Shown: positions 29,784 through 39,476 of the stretch, in pieces | How the letters are laid out: every line of letters begins with the position of its first letter | Numbering within the stretch: the stretch's first letter is position 1 | Assembly: GCA_023381255.1 (NCBI GenBank) | Contig: JAMCTX010000011.1 | Location: 60,413-124,412, forward strand | Reading direction: 5' to 3' | Length of the DNA stretch: 64,000 nucleotides | Origin: Nitrososphaerota archaeon | Lineage (GTDB): Archaea > Thermoproteota > Nitrososphaeria > Conexivisphaerales > UBA164 | Made by a program: the position numbers and the translations under genes | The notes under the pieces: generated by a model | The model's database searches: none | Seen by the model: only the letters and a program-made list of their open reading frames with translations | Told to the model about the DNA's origin: nothing

Positions 29784-30383
29784 CTATACTCTCACCCTCA
29801 TAAAGTTTGCCAAAACAGTTTTTCCATATGCGGTCCCTATGCTCTCAGGATGAAACTGCACTCCAAAAATTTTCTGTTCCCTGTGCCTTATTGCCATGAC
29901 CTCGTTATCCTCTGCTGATATGGCTGTTACTTCTAACGGTTCATGGACTTTGCTGACCACAAGGCTATGGTATCTGGCAGCTATGAATTCATCCGGAATG
30001 TCAAAAAATATTTCGTTCCTTTTTGTAATCTGAATCTTGCTCGTCTTTCCGTGCATTATGCTGCTTGCCTGCCTCATTTTAGCCCCAAATGCGTAGCCTA
30101 TAATTTGATGACCCAGGCATATGCCCATAATTGGGTACCTGCTGCCCAGCTCCCTTACTACATCAACCGATATACCAACATCTTCACGGTTTTCTGGCGT
30201 GCCGGGTCCTGGGGATATTATTATCCGGTCAGGCCTGACCCTGTCAATGCCGCCCACGCTGATCTCGTCATTCCTAACCACAACCGGCCTGCTTCCATTT
30301 TCCTCCACCAGCTGCGCTATGTTGTAAACAAAGCTGTCATAGTTATCAATTATAACCGTCAGGTCGCTCAATGTTTTAAACAC
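29784..30383 (-). CDS. trpG: Anthranilate synthase component II
   Basis: DNYDSFVYNIAQ, ISPGPGTPE, GICLGHQ, GVQFHPES. Confidence 0.97.
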   Translation of the reverse strand: MFKTLSDLTVIIDNYDSFVYNIAQLVEENGSRPVVVRNDEISVGGIDRVRPDRIIISPGPGTPENREDVGISVDVVRELGSRYPIMGICLGHQIIGYAFGAKMRQASSIMHGKTSKIQITKRNEIFFDIPDEFIAARYHSLVVSKVHEPLEVTAISAEDNEVMAIRHREQKIFGVQFHPESIGTAYGKTVLANFMRVRV

Positions 30384-31641
30384 CCATTGATGATTTTAGT
30401 GCCATCAGCTTGTGCTTGACCTCCTGCAGCTCGCTTTCAGGAACTGAATCGTAAACTATTCCAGCGCCTGCCTGAACCCTGACTGTGCTGCCGCTTATAA
30501 ATGCCGACCTTATGGCAATGCTAAATTCAGCATTGCCTGCGGCTGAAAAATAGCCAACGGCCCCCGCGTATGGCCCCCTCCCCTTGCCTTCCTCCTGCGC
30601 TATTATTTTCATGGAAATCGGCTTTGGCGCACCGGTTACTGTGCCTGCCGGGAACGTTGCCCTTAACACATCAATGCAATCGTAACCATCTCTTAAAGAC
30701 CCTATAACTCTGCTTACCATATGCTGCACGTGACTGTACTTTTCTACATACATGAATTCAGTGACCTTTACTGTGCCAGGCACGCAGACCTTTCCCATGT
30801 CGTTCCTTGCCAGGTCTACGAGCATGGTGTGCTCGGCCCTTTCCTTTTCTGAAGCCATAAGCTCTTTCTCTAGATCTAGGTCAGCTTCAGGTGATGGACC
30901 CCTTGGCCTGGTGCCAGCAATTGGAAAAGTTTCAACTAAACCAGAATCCACCCTAAAAAGCGTTTCCGGGCTTGAGCCGATCACCTGCCTGTCATCGAAT
31001 TTTAAATAATACATGTAGGGAGATGGGTTTATTTTTCTGAGCCGTTCATAAATCAGCCCTGCATCGCCTTCCATTGCATAGCTGTAGCTCTTGGAAATTA
31101 CTGTCTGGAATGTATAACCACCATCTATTAGCCTCTTTACCCTTTTTACGCTGTTCATGTACTCCTGGTCGTTCATGCTTTCATTTTTTAACGAAAATCT
31201 GGGATTACCTTTAACGTCAACTCCTCTGGCGCCACGGTCAGTTGTATAAACAGCGGAATTTACATTGTCATAAATAGCAATGTTTTCTGGCATAAAAAAC
31301 TCAAATTGGGGCCAGCCTTCATCGTCAGCCGGCAACTTTAACTTTTCGAAGTTAGCCACAGTTTCATATGAAAAGTAGCCTATGTAACCGCCCTTAAACA
31401 TGCCTGGAACTTTATGGGGTTTAACCCTCCTGAGCTTTTCCCTGAACAGCCCTTCATCAAGCTTCATGCCCTGCCCCAGCGAAAACCTGTCAGCTTCACC
31501 CCACGCAACGATGCTGAACCTTGCCCTGTTCTGAGGCCCTTCAGCGCTTTCGAGCAAAGCAGCGCATTTGCTTTTATCCCTAACCGCCATAAATAGTTCA
31601 AGAGGCCTTGGATAAGCGTTCATTGGAATCTCCTGCATCAT
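30376..31641 (-). CDS. trpE: Anthranilate synthase component I
   Basis: [43 protein letters not shown]. Confidence 0.97.
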   Translation of the reverse strand: MMQEIPMNAYPRPLELFMAVRDKSKCAALLESAEGPQNRARFSIVAWGEADRFSLGQGMKLDEGLFREKLRRVKPHKVPGMFKGGYIGYFSYETVANFEKLKLPADDEGWPQFEFFMPENIAIYDNVNSAVYTTDRGARGVDVKGNPRFSLKNESMNDQEYMNSVKRVKRLIDGGYTFQTVISKSYSYAMEGDAGLIYERLRKINPSPYMYYLKFDDRQVIGSSPETLFRVDSGLVETFPIAGTRPRGPSPEADLDLEKELMASEKERAEHTMLVDLARNDMGKVCVPGTVKVTEFMYVEKYSHVQHMVSRVIGSLRDGYDCIDVLRATFPAGTVTGAPKPISMKIIAQEEGKGRGPYAGAVGYFSAAGNAEFSIAIRSAFISGSTVRVQAGAGIVYDSVPESELQEVKHKLMALKSSMGV

Positions 31642-32198
31642 TTTACCATCCCAGCAACCTGCCTGATTTTCCAGGGGGATTTTTTTCCAGGGCTGTCTTC
31701 AACGCCGCTGCTTATGTCTAAAAACGTGGCCCCGCTTCCCACAAACTGGTTCACATTGTCCACGCCTATTCCACCGGCTATTCCCGAATCAGATATATCA
31801 CCAAACTTTACCAGGTCCCCGGGTTGAAGCCTGCCATTTACAGCGTGTATCAATGGTGTAAACCCGTGGATCCTGACGATTTTTATATAATTTGTTCCAA
31901 AATCATTGGCTGGAACGTAGGCTATTACTTTACCGTGCAATTTATCCATCATTTCCTCCTCAATTACAGCGTGCACCTGAACAAGGTCAAACGTTCCCAT
32001 CATTGCTTCTGCGGCATCAACCGAATCTGTTACAAAAACCAGCCCTTCCTTTATACAGAGCCTTATCTTTGCCAGCTCCTCCGCACTGATGGCCCTGGGC
32101 GTCCCCTGTATGCCTATTACGCCTATCATATCAGCCCCAAGTGACTTGGCCGTTATAGCGTCTTCAACTGTTGTAATGCCACATATTTTAAGCTTCAA
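31638..32198 (-). CDS. trpF: Phosphoribosylanthranilate isomerase
   Basis: KLKICGITTVEDA, GADMIGV, VQVHA, GGIGVDNV. Confidence 0.92.
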   Translation of the reverse strand: MKLKICGITTVEDAITAKSLGADMIGVIGIQGTPRAISAEELAKIRLCIKEGLVFVTDSVDAAEAMMGTFDLVQVHAVIEEEMMDKLHGKVIAYVPANDFGTNYIKIVRIHGFTPLIHAVNGRLQPGDLVKFGDISDSGIAGGIGVDNVNQFVGSGATFLDISSGVEDSPGKKSPWKIRQVAGMVK

Positions 32199-33208
32199 GC
32201 CCTGTTCACCCAGCTGGATTTTATTATACTTTTTAATCTAGGTTCAGCATCGGAAACCATCTGCCGAGCTATTTGCATGCCGTCAACAACGCTCCTTGAA
32301 ACTCCGGCAACATACATTGCAACCGCGGCGTTTGCCAGGGTAAATTTAAGCACAGATTCGTCGTTTCCCCTCAATGCCCTTATGAATCTGGCCGCAGACT
32401 CGTTAGGACTGTTGACAACAATGTCCCTAATTTTTATCCCGGTTATGCCAAGGTCTTCAGCTTCAACAGTCATTTCTCTTACCCGACCATCATCTATTAT
32501 CAGCATTTCAGTCCTGCCTATGGGGCTTACTTCATCAATTCCTGGTTCACCGTGAATTATTGCAGCCCTTTTAATGCCTATTGTCATTGCCGCATCTGCC
32601 ATTTTATGCATTACAGCCGGTGAAAACACGCCGATTACACTGTATTTTACATTCCCTGGGTTAGTTAGTGGACCCAGCATGTTGAAAATCGTTCTAACGC
32701 CCAGCTGTTTTCTGATTGATGCCAAAGCTTTCATAGCAGGATGGTAAAGCTGGGCAAAGGCAAATGCAAAGCCGGTTTCTTTAAGAAGGCTGGCCGCAGA
32801 CTCAGGACCCACGTTTATATTATATCCAAGCGCTTCAAGGAAATCTGCGCTGCCGGATGAACTGCTTACAGCTCTATTGCCATGCTTTAGCACTTTTAGC
32901 CTGCCTGCAAGAAAAAGTGATGCTGCGGTGCTGGCATTGAATGTCATTCCACCATCCCCGCCTGTGCCAGCTGTGTCGAGCTCTGCTTCTACGTTTATCC
33001 TCACAGCGTGTTCTTTCATGGTTGCCGCAAACCCGGCTATTTCTGCTGGCCTTTCGCCCCTTGCGCTCAGTGCAGCCAGAGCTGCAGCGGTCTGGGCCTC
33101 AGTAAGGGAACCGTCAAACATCATTCCGCATAGTTCAATTGACTCATCAAAGCTCAGTCCCGTGCCATCAATTATTTTTTTGAGCGTTTCTTTATAGGCT
33201 GCCGACAT
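32195..33208 (-). CDS. trpD: Anthranilate phosphoribosyltransferase
   Basis: DTAGTGGDGGMTFNAST, LKHGNRAVSSSSGSADFLEALG, LGPLTNP. Confidence 0.97.
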   Translation of the reverse strand: MSAAYKETLKKIIDGTGLSFDESIELCGMMFDGSLTEAQTAAALAALSARGERPAEIAGFAATMKEHAVRINVEAELDTAGTGGDGGMTFNASTAASLFLAGRLKVLKHGNRAVSSSSGSADFLEALGYNINVGPESAASLLKETGFAFAFAQLYHPAMKALASIRKQLGVRTIFNMLGPLTNPGNVKYSVIGVFSPAVMHKMADAAMTIGIKRAAIIHGEPGIDEVSPIGRTEMLIIDDGRVREMTVEAEDLGITGIKIRDIVVNSPNESAARFIRALRGNDESVLKFTLANAAVAMYVAGVSRSVVDGMQIARQMVSDAEPRLKSIIKSSWVNRA

Positions 33209-33893
33209 ATTCCTTTAACCTCTTTATTTTTTCAATTGCTTCATGTTCTCCCTGAGCCTCAAGCACCTTCATAACTGAAGTTCCTACGGCCACGCCATCG
33301 GCTCCTCCATCTATGGCTTGGGCAATTTCTTTATCGTCCTTTAACCCAAATCCCACTATCAGCTTGCCATCCACCATCCCCCTCACTCTTTTTACTAAAC
33401 CGGTTACATTTACCGGGGTAGATACACCGGTAGCAGGCCTGATTCCGAGGTATACAAAATCATCTGCAAACCTGGAAGCTGATTTTATTATCGCATCTGG
33501 TACCGAAGGAGAAATAAATATTACGTTTTTCAACGATCTGTCCCTAACCGTTTTTGTAACCTCCTCGAGTCTATCCAGGTGATCAATAAGCAGGTCTGGG
33601 AACAGAACGGCCTCCACGTTCCTTGCAGCATCTAGAAATTTTTCAAGGTCAAGACCGTCTAGATAGGTCAGCGCAACTGCCCTGCATCTGACCTTACCAA
33701 TAAGGTTCATATAATCGGCGCCTGCTGCTATCGCATAGCTTCTCCTTATTGTAGGCCCATCGTATTTTGCAAACCTGGGGGGAATCCCCAGCTCCAGCGC
33801 ATCCACGTAGGTGCATGCCTCATGGACAAAATTGATAAATGTTTCAGGGTCAGGAAAACCCACCGTGTTATAAATAACAAGCTCTGCCATCAT
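33192..33893 (-). CDS. trpA: Tryptophan synthase alpha chain
   Basis: [46 protein letters not shown]. Confidence 0.94.
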   Translation of the reverse strand: MMAELVIYNTVGFPDPETFINFVHEACTYVDALELGIPPRFAKYDGPTIRRSYAIAAGADYMNLIGKVRCRAVALTYLDGLDLEKFLDAARNVEAVLFPDLLIDHLDRLEEVTKTVRDRSLKNVIFISPSVPDAIIKSASRFADDFVYLGIRPATGVSTPVNVTGLVKRVRGMVDGKLIVGFGLKDDKEIAQAIDGGADGVAVGTSVMKVLEAQGEHEAIEKIKRLKEYVGSL

Positions 33894-35131
33894 TTATCAC
33901 CATATATTTTCATGTAGTTGTCTAGCTCCAGCAGGCCATGGCCACTCATGTTAAACGCTATGACGCTGCTGGTTCCCGTCATGTCGGATGCCTTTGCTTC
34001 ATCAATAGCTGCGGCAACAGCATGGGAGCTTTCCAGAGCTGGCACTATTCCCTGAGTTTCTGCAAACAGCTTCGCTGCTTCAGCTGATTTTTCTTCCCCA
34101 TATTCTTTAGGACTAACCTTTCCATGCTTAATCAGCATGCTCAGGGTCGGTGCCACTCCGTGATATCTAAGGCCGCCTGAATATATCGGCGGCGGTTCGA
34201 AATCAGCTCCTAGCGTTATCATTTTTATCAGGGGAAGAATTCCGGCCGTGTCAGGGAAGTCATATCTGTAAGTCCCTGAGGAAAACTTGGGTACCTCCGC
34301 TGGCCCGACGGCTATAAATCTTTCCGCAGCTCCAGAGCCGATGAATGGATATGTGAAGCCGGCAAAATTGCTACCACCCCCAACACATCCTATCAGCGTT
34401 TCTGGTTCTTCTCCGATTTCATTGAATTGGCCGATGGCTTCAAGCCCTATTATGCTCTGATACATCAGAACAACCTCCAGCACACTTCCCACCAGGTATT
34501 TTGCCCCTGTTTTAAGGGCATATTCAATTGCTTCGCTCATTGCTATTCCAAGCGAGCCTGAGCTTCCTTCGGGAACTGAGCGGCCAAATGCCGTTTCCGT
34601 GCTTGGGCTTGGAATAACCCTGGCCCCATACATCTCCATCAAGCTCCTCCTCTGCTGTTTTTGGTCATAGCTAGACCTCACCATGAAAACAGTGGATTTT
34701 ATGCCAGCCGCCCCGGCTGCCAGAGATACAGCTGCTCCCCATTGCCCGGCTCCAGTTTCAGTTATAACCCCCTCTATTCCCTCCTTTTTTGCATAATAGG
34801 CCTGTGGGATTGCAGCATTCAGCTTGTGAGAACCCGTGGGCAGGGCTCCCTCATACTTAAAGAAAATCTTTGATTTTGTGCCTATCCTTTCCTCCAGGCG
34901 TCTTGCCCTGAGAAGAGGAGTCGGCCTTCCAAAGTTTTCGTATGATTCTTTGATTTTTTCCGGTATATCTATCCACCTCTCAACGCTGAACTGCTGCCTG
35001 ACAACTTCCGCAGGCAATATCTGGTTCAGTAATTCTATACTGGAGCCTTCCCTGTCAGGTGGGTCAACCGGCGGCGGCAACGGCAGCGGAAGGTCAGGTA
35101 TTATATTGTACCATCTGGATGGAACTTGCAT
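33890..35131 (-). CDS. trpB: Tryptophan synthase beta chain, TrpB2 type
   Basis: Long N-terminus, [35 protein letters not shown]. Confidence 0.96.
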   Translation of the reverse strand: MQVPSRWYNIIPDLPLPLPPPVDPPDREGSSIELLNQILPAEVVRQQFSVERWIDIPEKIKESYENFGRPTPLLRARRLEERIGTKSKIFFKYEGALPTGSHKLNAAIPQAYYAKKEGIEGVITETGAGQWGAAVSLAAGAAGIKSTVFMVRSSYDQKQQRRSLMEMYGARVIPSPSTETAFGRSVPEGSSGSLGIAMSEAIEYALKTGAKYLVGSVLEVVLMYQSIIGLEAIGQFNEIGEEPETLIGCVGGGSNFAGFTYPFIGSGAAERFIAVGPAEVPKFSSGTYRYDFPDTAGILPLIKMITLGADFEPPPIYSGGLRYHGVAPTLSMLIKHGKVSPKEYGEEKSAEAAKLFAETQGIVPALESSHAVAAAIDEAKASDMTGTSSVIAFNMSGHGLLELDNYMKIYGDK

Positions 35132-35139
35132 GCAATAGC

Positions 35140-35187
35140 AATAACATTAATGTATATATATTTTGCTCTATGTTATTTTAATAACAT
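35140..35187. promoter_or_regulatory. Candidate trp operon promoter/operator
   Basis: Palindrome ATGTTATT-TT-AATAACAT (35170-35187), third half-site AATAACAT (35140-35147) and TATA-like tatatatat between; ~20-25 bp from the trpB start. Confidence 0.5.
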
Positions 35188-35195
35188 TACACTAA

Positions 35196-35885
35196 TTAAT
35201 AATCAAGTGGCCCCGGATTGCACTCCTGAAGGTAAGGACACCGCCGGCATTCCCACACCCTTCCATCCAAATATGCCTCAGCCGGAGGAGGGTGCGCCAT
35301 GCTCATATGGTAGTCCAGCATCGCTGTCCTTTCATAAATTTTCCCCAGCCATCCGTTATCTTTACTTACGCTGAACGCCCTGACCTCGCCGCTCCTTTTG
35401 TTCCAGTAAAGCACAAACCCATCATTGACATTTAAAGAATGCAGGTAAATTTCAAGCTGAAGCAAGTGGCTCTCGTAAGGGGCATCCGGTATCCTGCTTG
35501 CAGATTTGACCTCTATCACGTACCTTTTGCCGTCCATATCAACTATGATTATGTCAACCCTTCCGCTCAGCCTTATCCTATCTGTAAAAATGAGCGTTAT
35601 CTTTTCTTCAACGCTTTCGACTGTTGTGGATTCGCTGAATGCACTTGCAACAATTTCATGCACGCCCTGGCCTGTCATAAAAACAGCAAGATTCTCGGGA
35701 GTAGCTCTTTCACCAATTGTGTAAATATAAAACTGCTTTCTCAAGCAGGAACCCAAGTAAGATGGATAATAGGTTCCAGAATCTCTTGTATGGCCCTGGG
35801 CTTCCTTCTTCCACAACGAAATAAGCCCTGATTTTAACAGGTCCTCAACCCTTTGTTCATTTTCCTGACGCGAGTTGCTTGGCAC
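35196..35885 (-). CDS. Cas4-like Fe-S PD-(D/E)XK nuclease (stand-alone)
   Basis: SYLGSCLRKQFYIY, GRVDIIIVDMDGKRYVIEVKSA, C-terminal CRRCPYLQEC. Confidence 0.8.
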   Translation of the reverse strand: MPSNSRQENEQRVEDLLKSGLISLWKKEAQGHTRDSGTYYPSYLGSCLRKQFYIYTIGERATPENLAVFMTGQGVHEIVASAFSESTTVESVEEKITLIFTDRIRLSGRVDIIIVDMDGKRYVIEVKSASRIPDAPYESHLLQLEIYLHSLNVNDGFVLYWNKRSGEVRAFSVSKDNGWLGKIYERTAMLDYHMSMAHPPPAEAYLDGRVWECRRCPYLQECNPGPLDY

Positions 35886-35887
35886 AG

Positions 35888-37312
35888 CTAAATTTCCTGC
35901 TGCCTCAATATTACCTTTTCCTGATATTCGTTTTTCTTTATCCTGGATGCAGAATATTCAAGCGCTTCAAATAGCGGCAGAGGCTTGCCAGAAAGGTACT
36001 GTATCAGGGCGCCGCCAGCCGTGCTCACATGGTCTATCCAGTTTGCTATTTTTAGCCTCTGCATGGCTGTTGACAGGTGACCGCCGCTTACGATGCTTGT
36101 TGCAGAGCTCTTTGCAACAGAAAGAAGCAACTCTTCGGTTCCCAGTTCAAACCCCTTTATCTCAAAAGCGCTCGGCGGACCACTTATAAAGACGGTTCCG
36201 CTGCCCTTGATTATCCTTGAATACCTTTTGATTGTTTTATCTCCAATATCAAGCACCTTAACCCCCTTTGGCACGCTTTTTACTTCCGCCTCTTTTCTCT
36301 GGCCATCAGGGCCCATATAAGCAAGGTCGTGCGGCATTTCTATAACTGACGGATATTCATCCAGAAGGTACCTCGCTGCAGCCAAATACCTTGTTTCTTC
36401 ATCTGAAAGCTGAGGGCTCAGCTTTCCTGCCGCGCTTAAAAAGAGCAGTCCCAACCTGCCGGTTGCAAGCACCTTGTCGGCCTTGCCATTTTTTATCAGC
36501 GCAGTCATTGCTTCTATTCTGTCACCGACCTTGGTCCCTCCCAAGACAGTAGTGTAGGGACCCTTTTCAAATCGCGTAACCCTAGTAAGACCCTTCAGTT
36601 CCCGTACTATCAACCTGCCTGCTATTGCAGGAATGTAATACGGAAATCCGACAATTGAAGGATGAGACCTGTGTGCTGTTGGAAAGGCATCCAGAACAAA
36701 AAGGTCAAACATGGAATAAAGCTTTTTTACAAATACAGTGTTGGCAGCTTCTTCCATGGATAGCTCAAGGTTTTCCTCAGACAGGAGCCTCAGGTTATCC
36801 AAAAGCAGTATTTCGCCCCTTTTCAGGCTTTTAATTTCATTGATTGCCTGAGGACCTATTATATCAGCAACGTACCTGACCTCCTTATTAAGTAATTGAG
36901 AAAGTATTGCGGCGTGCTTTTCCAACTCAATAAAATCTGGCCTGCCTACCCTTCCCTGATGAGAAATCACTACAGCTCTTGCATCTGCAAGGTCCCTTAG
37001 GGAAACTGTTGCCTCTTCAAGCCTCACCTTTTCGATCAGATTACCGCTTACATCAACCGGAGTGTTGAGGTCTGACCTCATCAAGACCAGTTTGTCCTCT
37101 GTTTCAACATCATCTAAAGTGTAATATTTAACCACGTTAAATCCAACCCAACGGATTGATTTAAACATTTTTTTTAACCAAAAAATATACTCGTCAAGGG
37201 ATTTAACAAAGATGGGAATGTTTATTACCGTGGATTTCCAACCATTAAAAATCTTAAATGGTTGATAAAACATGCAGAACTTTGGATCATCTGGCAATGG
37301 ACTGGTTGGCAT
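35888..37312 (-). CDS. pgk: Phosphoglycerate kinase (true start probably near 37168 or downstream)
   Basis: LVLMRSDLNTPVD, ISHQGRVGRPDF, VLDAFPTAHRSHPS, VLGGTKVGDRI, SGGHLSTAM. Confidence 0.93.
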   Translation of the reverse strand: MPTSPLPDDPKFCMFYQPFKIFNGWKSTVINIPIFVKSLDEYIFWLKKMFKSIRWVGFNVVKYYTLDDVETEDKLVLMRSDLNTPVDVSGNLIEKVRLEEATVSLRDLADARAVVISHQGRVGRPDFIELEKHAAILSQLLNKEVRYVADIIGPQAINEIKSLKRGEILLLDNLRLLSEENLELSMEEAANTVFVKKLYSMFDLFVLDAFPTAHRSHPSIVGFPYYIPAIAGRLIVRELKGLTRVTRFEKGPYTTVLGGTKVGDRIEAMTALIKNGKADKVLATGRLGLLFLSAAGKLSPQLSDEETRYLAAARYLLDEYPSVIEMPHDLAYMGPDGQRKEAEVKSVPKGVKVLDIGDKTIKRYSRIIKGSGTVFISGPPSAFEIKGFELGTEELLLSVAKSSATSIVSGGHLSTAMQRLKIANWIDHVSTAGGALIQYLSGKPLPLFEALEYSASRIKKNEYQEKVILRQQEI

Positions 37313-38108
37313 ATCTATAAATCAAAACAAGTTTGCCATTAACGTGCAGGGAGCGCTGTGCGCCATTAGGGAGTCAATTGAAAGCGGATCCCCAATACTT
37401 GACTTAAGGCAGAGCTGGCTCTATCCTGAAATAGCAAGCAGGGTGAAGAGCCTTTTAATAGAGGTTAAAAATAGAAATGTCATTATATCAGCTCAGGTAA
37501 CAAGAATATATCCCGGGTTCGATGAGGTTATCAAGCAGGTTGAAACCATCAGGAACCGCCTCGGAATAAGGCAGCTGGATATTCTTGAAGTTGGCACACC
37601 TTCTGTCCTGGTTAACCTGAGGGAAACGCTGAAGGCTGTGGAGCGCCTTTATCTTGATGAAATAATAGGAGGATTTTCACTTGTTGAAATTAAAGCCAAA
37701 CATATTAAATTGATCACTGAACTTAACCTGAACGCAAAGCTGCAATACATAAAGCTTGGCGTCAGTGCAAGGAGGCCTCTGATAAATCCTGATATACTTA
37801 AACAGGCAGTTCGCCTTAACGTTCCGATCTTTTCAACTGCGCCGCTAGATGGCGGCAGACTGACCGAAAATCACTTTAATGGCAGATTGTTCAGGCGCTT
37901 AAATGGAAAGCTGTACAGGGCACTGGATCAGATCTCAAAGAGCAGAAATATCTCATTTGCACAAATAAGCATTGCTTGGCTTAATTCAAAGGGCATAATT
38001 TCTGCGCCATCAACAACTTCTCCCAATCACGCATTTGAAGATATAAGCAGCAAACCCCTGAAACTAACGGAACATGAGCAGAAAATGATAGAAGAATCAA
38101 GTTCGTGA
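37272..38108 (+). CDS. Aldo/keto reductase-like protein
   Basis: LDILEVGTPS.., ISKSRNISFAQISIAWLNSKGIISAPSTTSPNHAFED matches the AKR C-terminal pattern. Confidence 0.65.
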   Translation: MQNFGSSGNGLVGISINQNKFAINVQGALCAIRESIESGSPILDLRQSWLYPEIASRVKSLLIEVKNRNVIISAQVTRIYPGFDEVIKQVETIRNRLGIRQLDILEVGTPSVLVNLRETLKAVERLYLDEIIGGFSLVEIKAKHIKLITELNLNAKLQYIKLGVSARRPLINPDILKQAVRLNVPIFSTAPLDGGRLTENHFNGRLFRRLNGKLYRALDQISKSRNISFAQISIAWLNSKGIISAPSTTSPNHAFEDISSKPLKLTEHEQKMIEESSS

Positions 38109-38314
38109 ACTGCGCCGCGCTAAACCACTTCAGTTTCGTTGACTAGCTTTCACAAACGAAATACTCTTGTATCCCACACGACGGTTCTGTCATATTTTGG
38201 TAATAGCACTCTTTACTAATTTTTTGCAATTTATTGTTTGCTTTAATTGCGTTCTTGCCGCATAATGGATAAAGGCACAAAGCATAAATTAATGCTGGTC
38301 GATGCGATGGTAGT

Positions 38315-38404
38315 GGCCGCCATGGTGTAGTGGTCAGCACGGGAGCCTGTGGAGCTCCAGACCCGGGTTCGATAGCGCAAAAGCCGAAATTCCCGGTGGC
38401 GGCC
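38315..38404 (+). tRNA. tRNA-His (GTG) with 17-nt intron in the T-loop (38374-38390); G-1 encoded
   Basis: GCCGCCA/TGGCGGC acceptor; GGAGC-CTGTGGA-GCTCC anticodon arm; T-arm CCGGG-TTCGAT[AGCGCAAAAGCCGAAAT]T-CCCGG. BHB: TTCG/CGAA helix, bulges AT^A and AT^T, T-stem as outer helix. Confidence 0.9.
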
Positions 38405-38476
38405 TCCATTTACGCAACAAATGTGGCTGTGCTTAAGCGCCGGAGCTTTCTTGGAAGAAATTTCTGAACCCCTGAG

Positions 38477-39430
38477 GTGAACTTATATTGTAGCCTTGTC
38501 ATAAACCATGACATGGTAGGGTTGCAGGATTCATTTAGGGATAGCAAAGGCTACTCATATCACATTAAAGTCAAAAAGGGGACACTCAGCGGATACACAC
38601 TAAATGCAGGTAGCCCTGAAAGGGTTGAAATGGCGGCCAAGCTGCTTAATGGTTCCAAGCTTATAAGTTCCAATAGAGGTCTTCCAATTTACAGCGGAAC
38701 ATATGATAAAACGCCTGTAACGCTTTTTTGCACTGGAATGGGACCGGGTTCGGCAGAAATTGTTTATACGGAGGTGCTTACAAATATTGATCTGAAGATG
38801 TACAGGAGGCCAGTCGCAATAAGAGTTGGCACGGCCGGCAGCTGGAGCCCAATGGTAAATGTCGGTGACATTGTAGCGGAAACAGGAATAATAAGAAATG
38901 AGGGTGCTGGATTAAAAATAGCACCAGTTGAATGGCCTGCAAGGACTGACATGCTTACAGACCTGATAATAGCTGAAACTGCCAGCAAAATGGGACTAAA
39001 TAAAAAAATATGGTTTGGGCCTGGAATTACGAAGGATACGCTGTATGCAGATGAAGAGCCTGAAAGTAGGTCAGCAATTCCCTGGCAAATTGAAGCAAAA
39101 CAGAAATCATACGACAACATGGGGGCTTTAAGCACGTCGATGGAGTCTGCCCCAATGGCCCTCATCACGGAAATGTACAACAGGATGCTCTCTTCAAAGG
39201 GAATCAGGATTTCATTTTCCAGCCTGCTCCTGGTCGTTTCGCCATATTATGCAAAGGAAGAAAATGTTCAATTTAAGGTCACTGATGAAGACGAAATTTC
39301 TGCACTTAAACTGGGACTGGCGTCACTGAACAGAAAGAGGGAACTCGATGAGGCAATGGATCACGGGAAAAAGATAGATTTCGATGCACATGGTACTCTC
39401 AAGCTGCTTTATGAAAGGTTAACATATTAA
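38477..39430 (+). CDS. Nucleoside phosphorylase (uridine phosphorylase superfamily)
   Basis: GYTLNAGSPERVEMAAKLL, CTGMGPGSAEIVYTE, RVGTAGSWSPMVNVGDIV. Confidence 0.85.
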   Translation: MNLYCSLVINHDMVGLQDSFRDSKGYSYHIKVKKGTLSGYTLNAGSPERVEMAAKLLNGSKLISSNRGLPIYSGTYDKTPVTLFCTGMGPGSAEIVYTEVLTNIDLKMYRRPVAIRVGTAGSWSPMVNVGDIVAETGIIRNEGAGLKIAPVEWPARTDMLTDLIIAETASKMGLNKKIWFGPGITKDTLYADEEPESRSAIPWQIEAKQKSYDNMGALSTSMESAPMALITEMYNRMLSSKGIRISFSSLLLVVSPYYAKEENVQFKVTDEDEISALKLGLASLNRKRELDEAMDHGKKIDFDAHGTLKLLYERLTY

Positions 39431-39476
39431 TGAAAAATTTTATCACAACAAGGTTTTTAACGCCGCAATATCAAGA

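Noticed and set aside
38109-38314. Intergenic DNA between the aldo/keto reductase and tRNA-His as an additional RNA gene or IS remnant
   Set aside because: No convincing inverted repeats, ORF or tRNA-like fold found by eye.
38143-38409. 88-aa minus ORF at tRNA-His
   Set aside because: Overlaps the tRNA gene in antisense and has no protein-like motifs.
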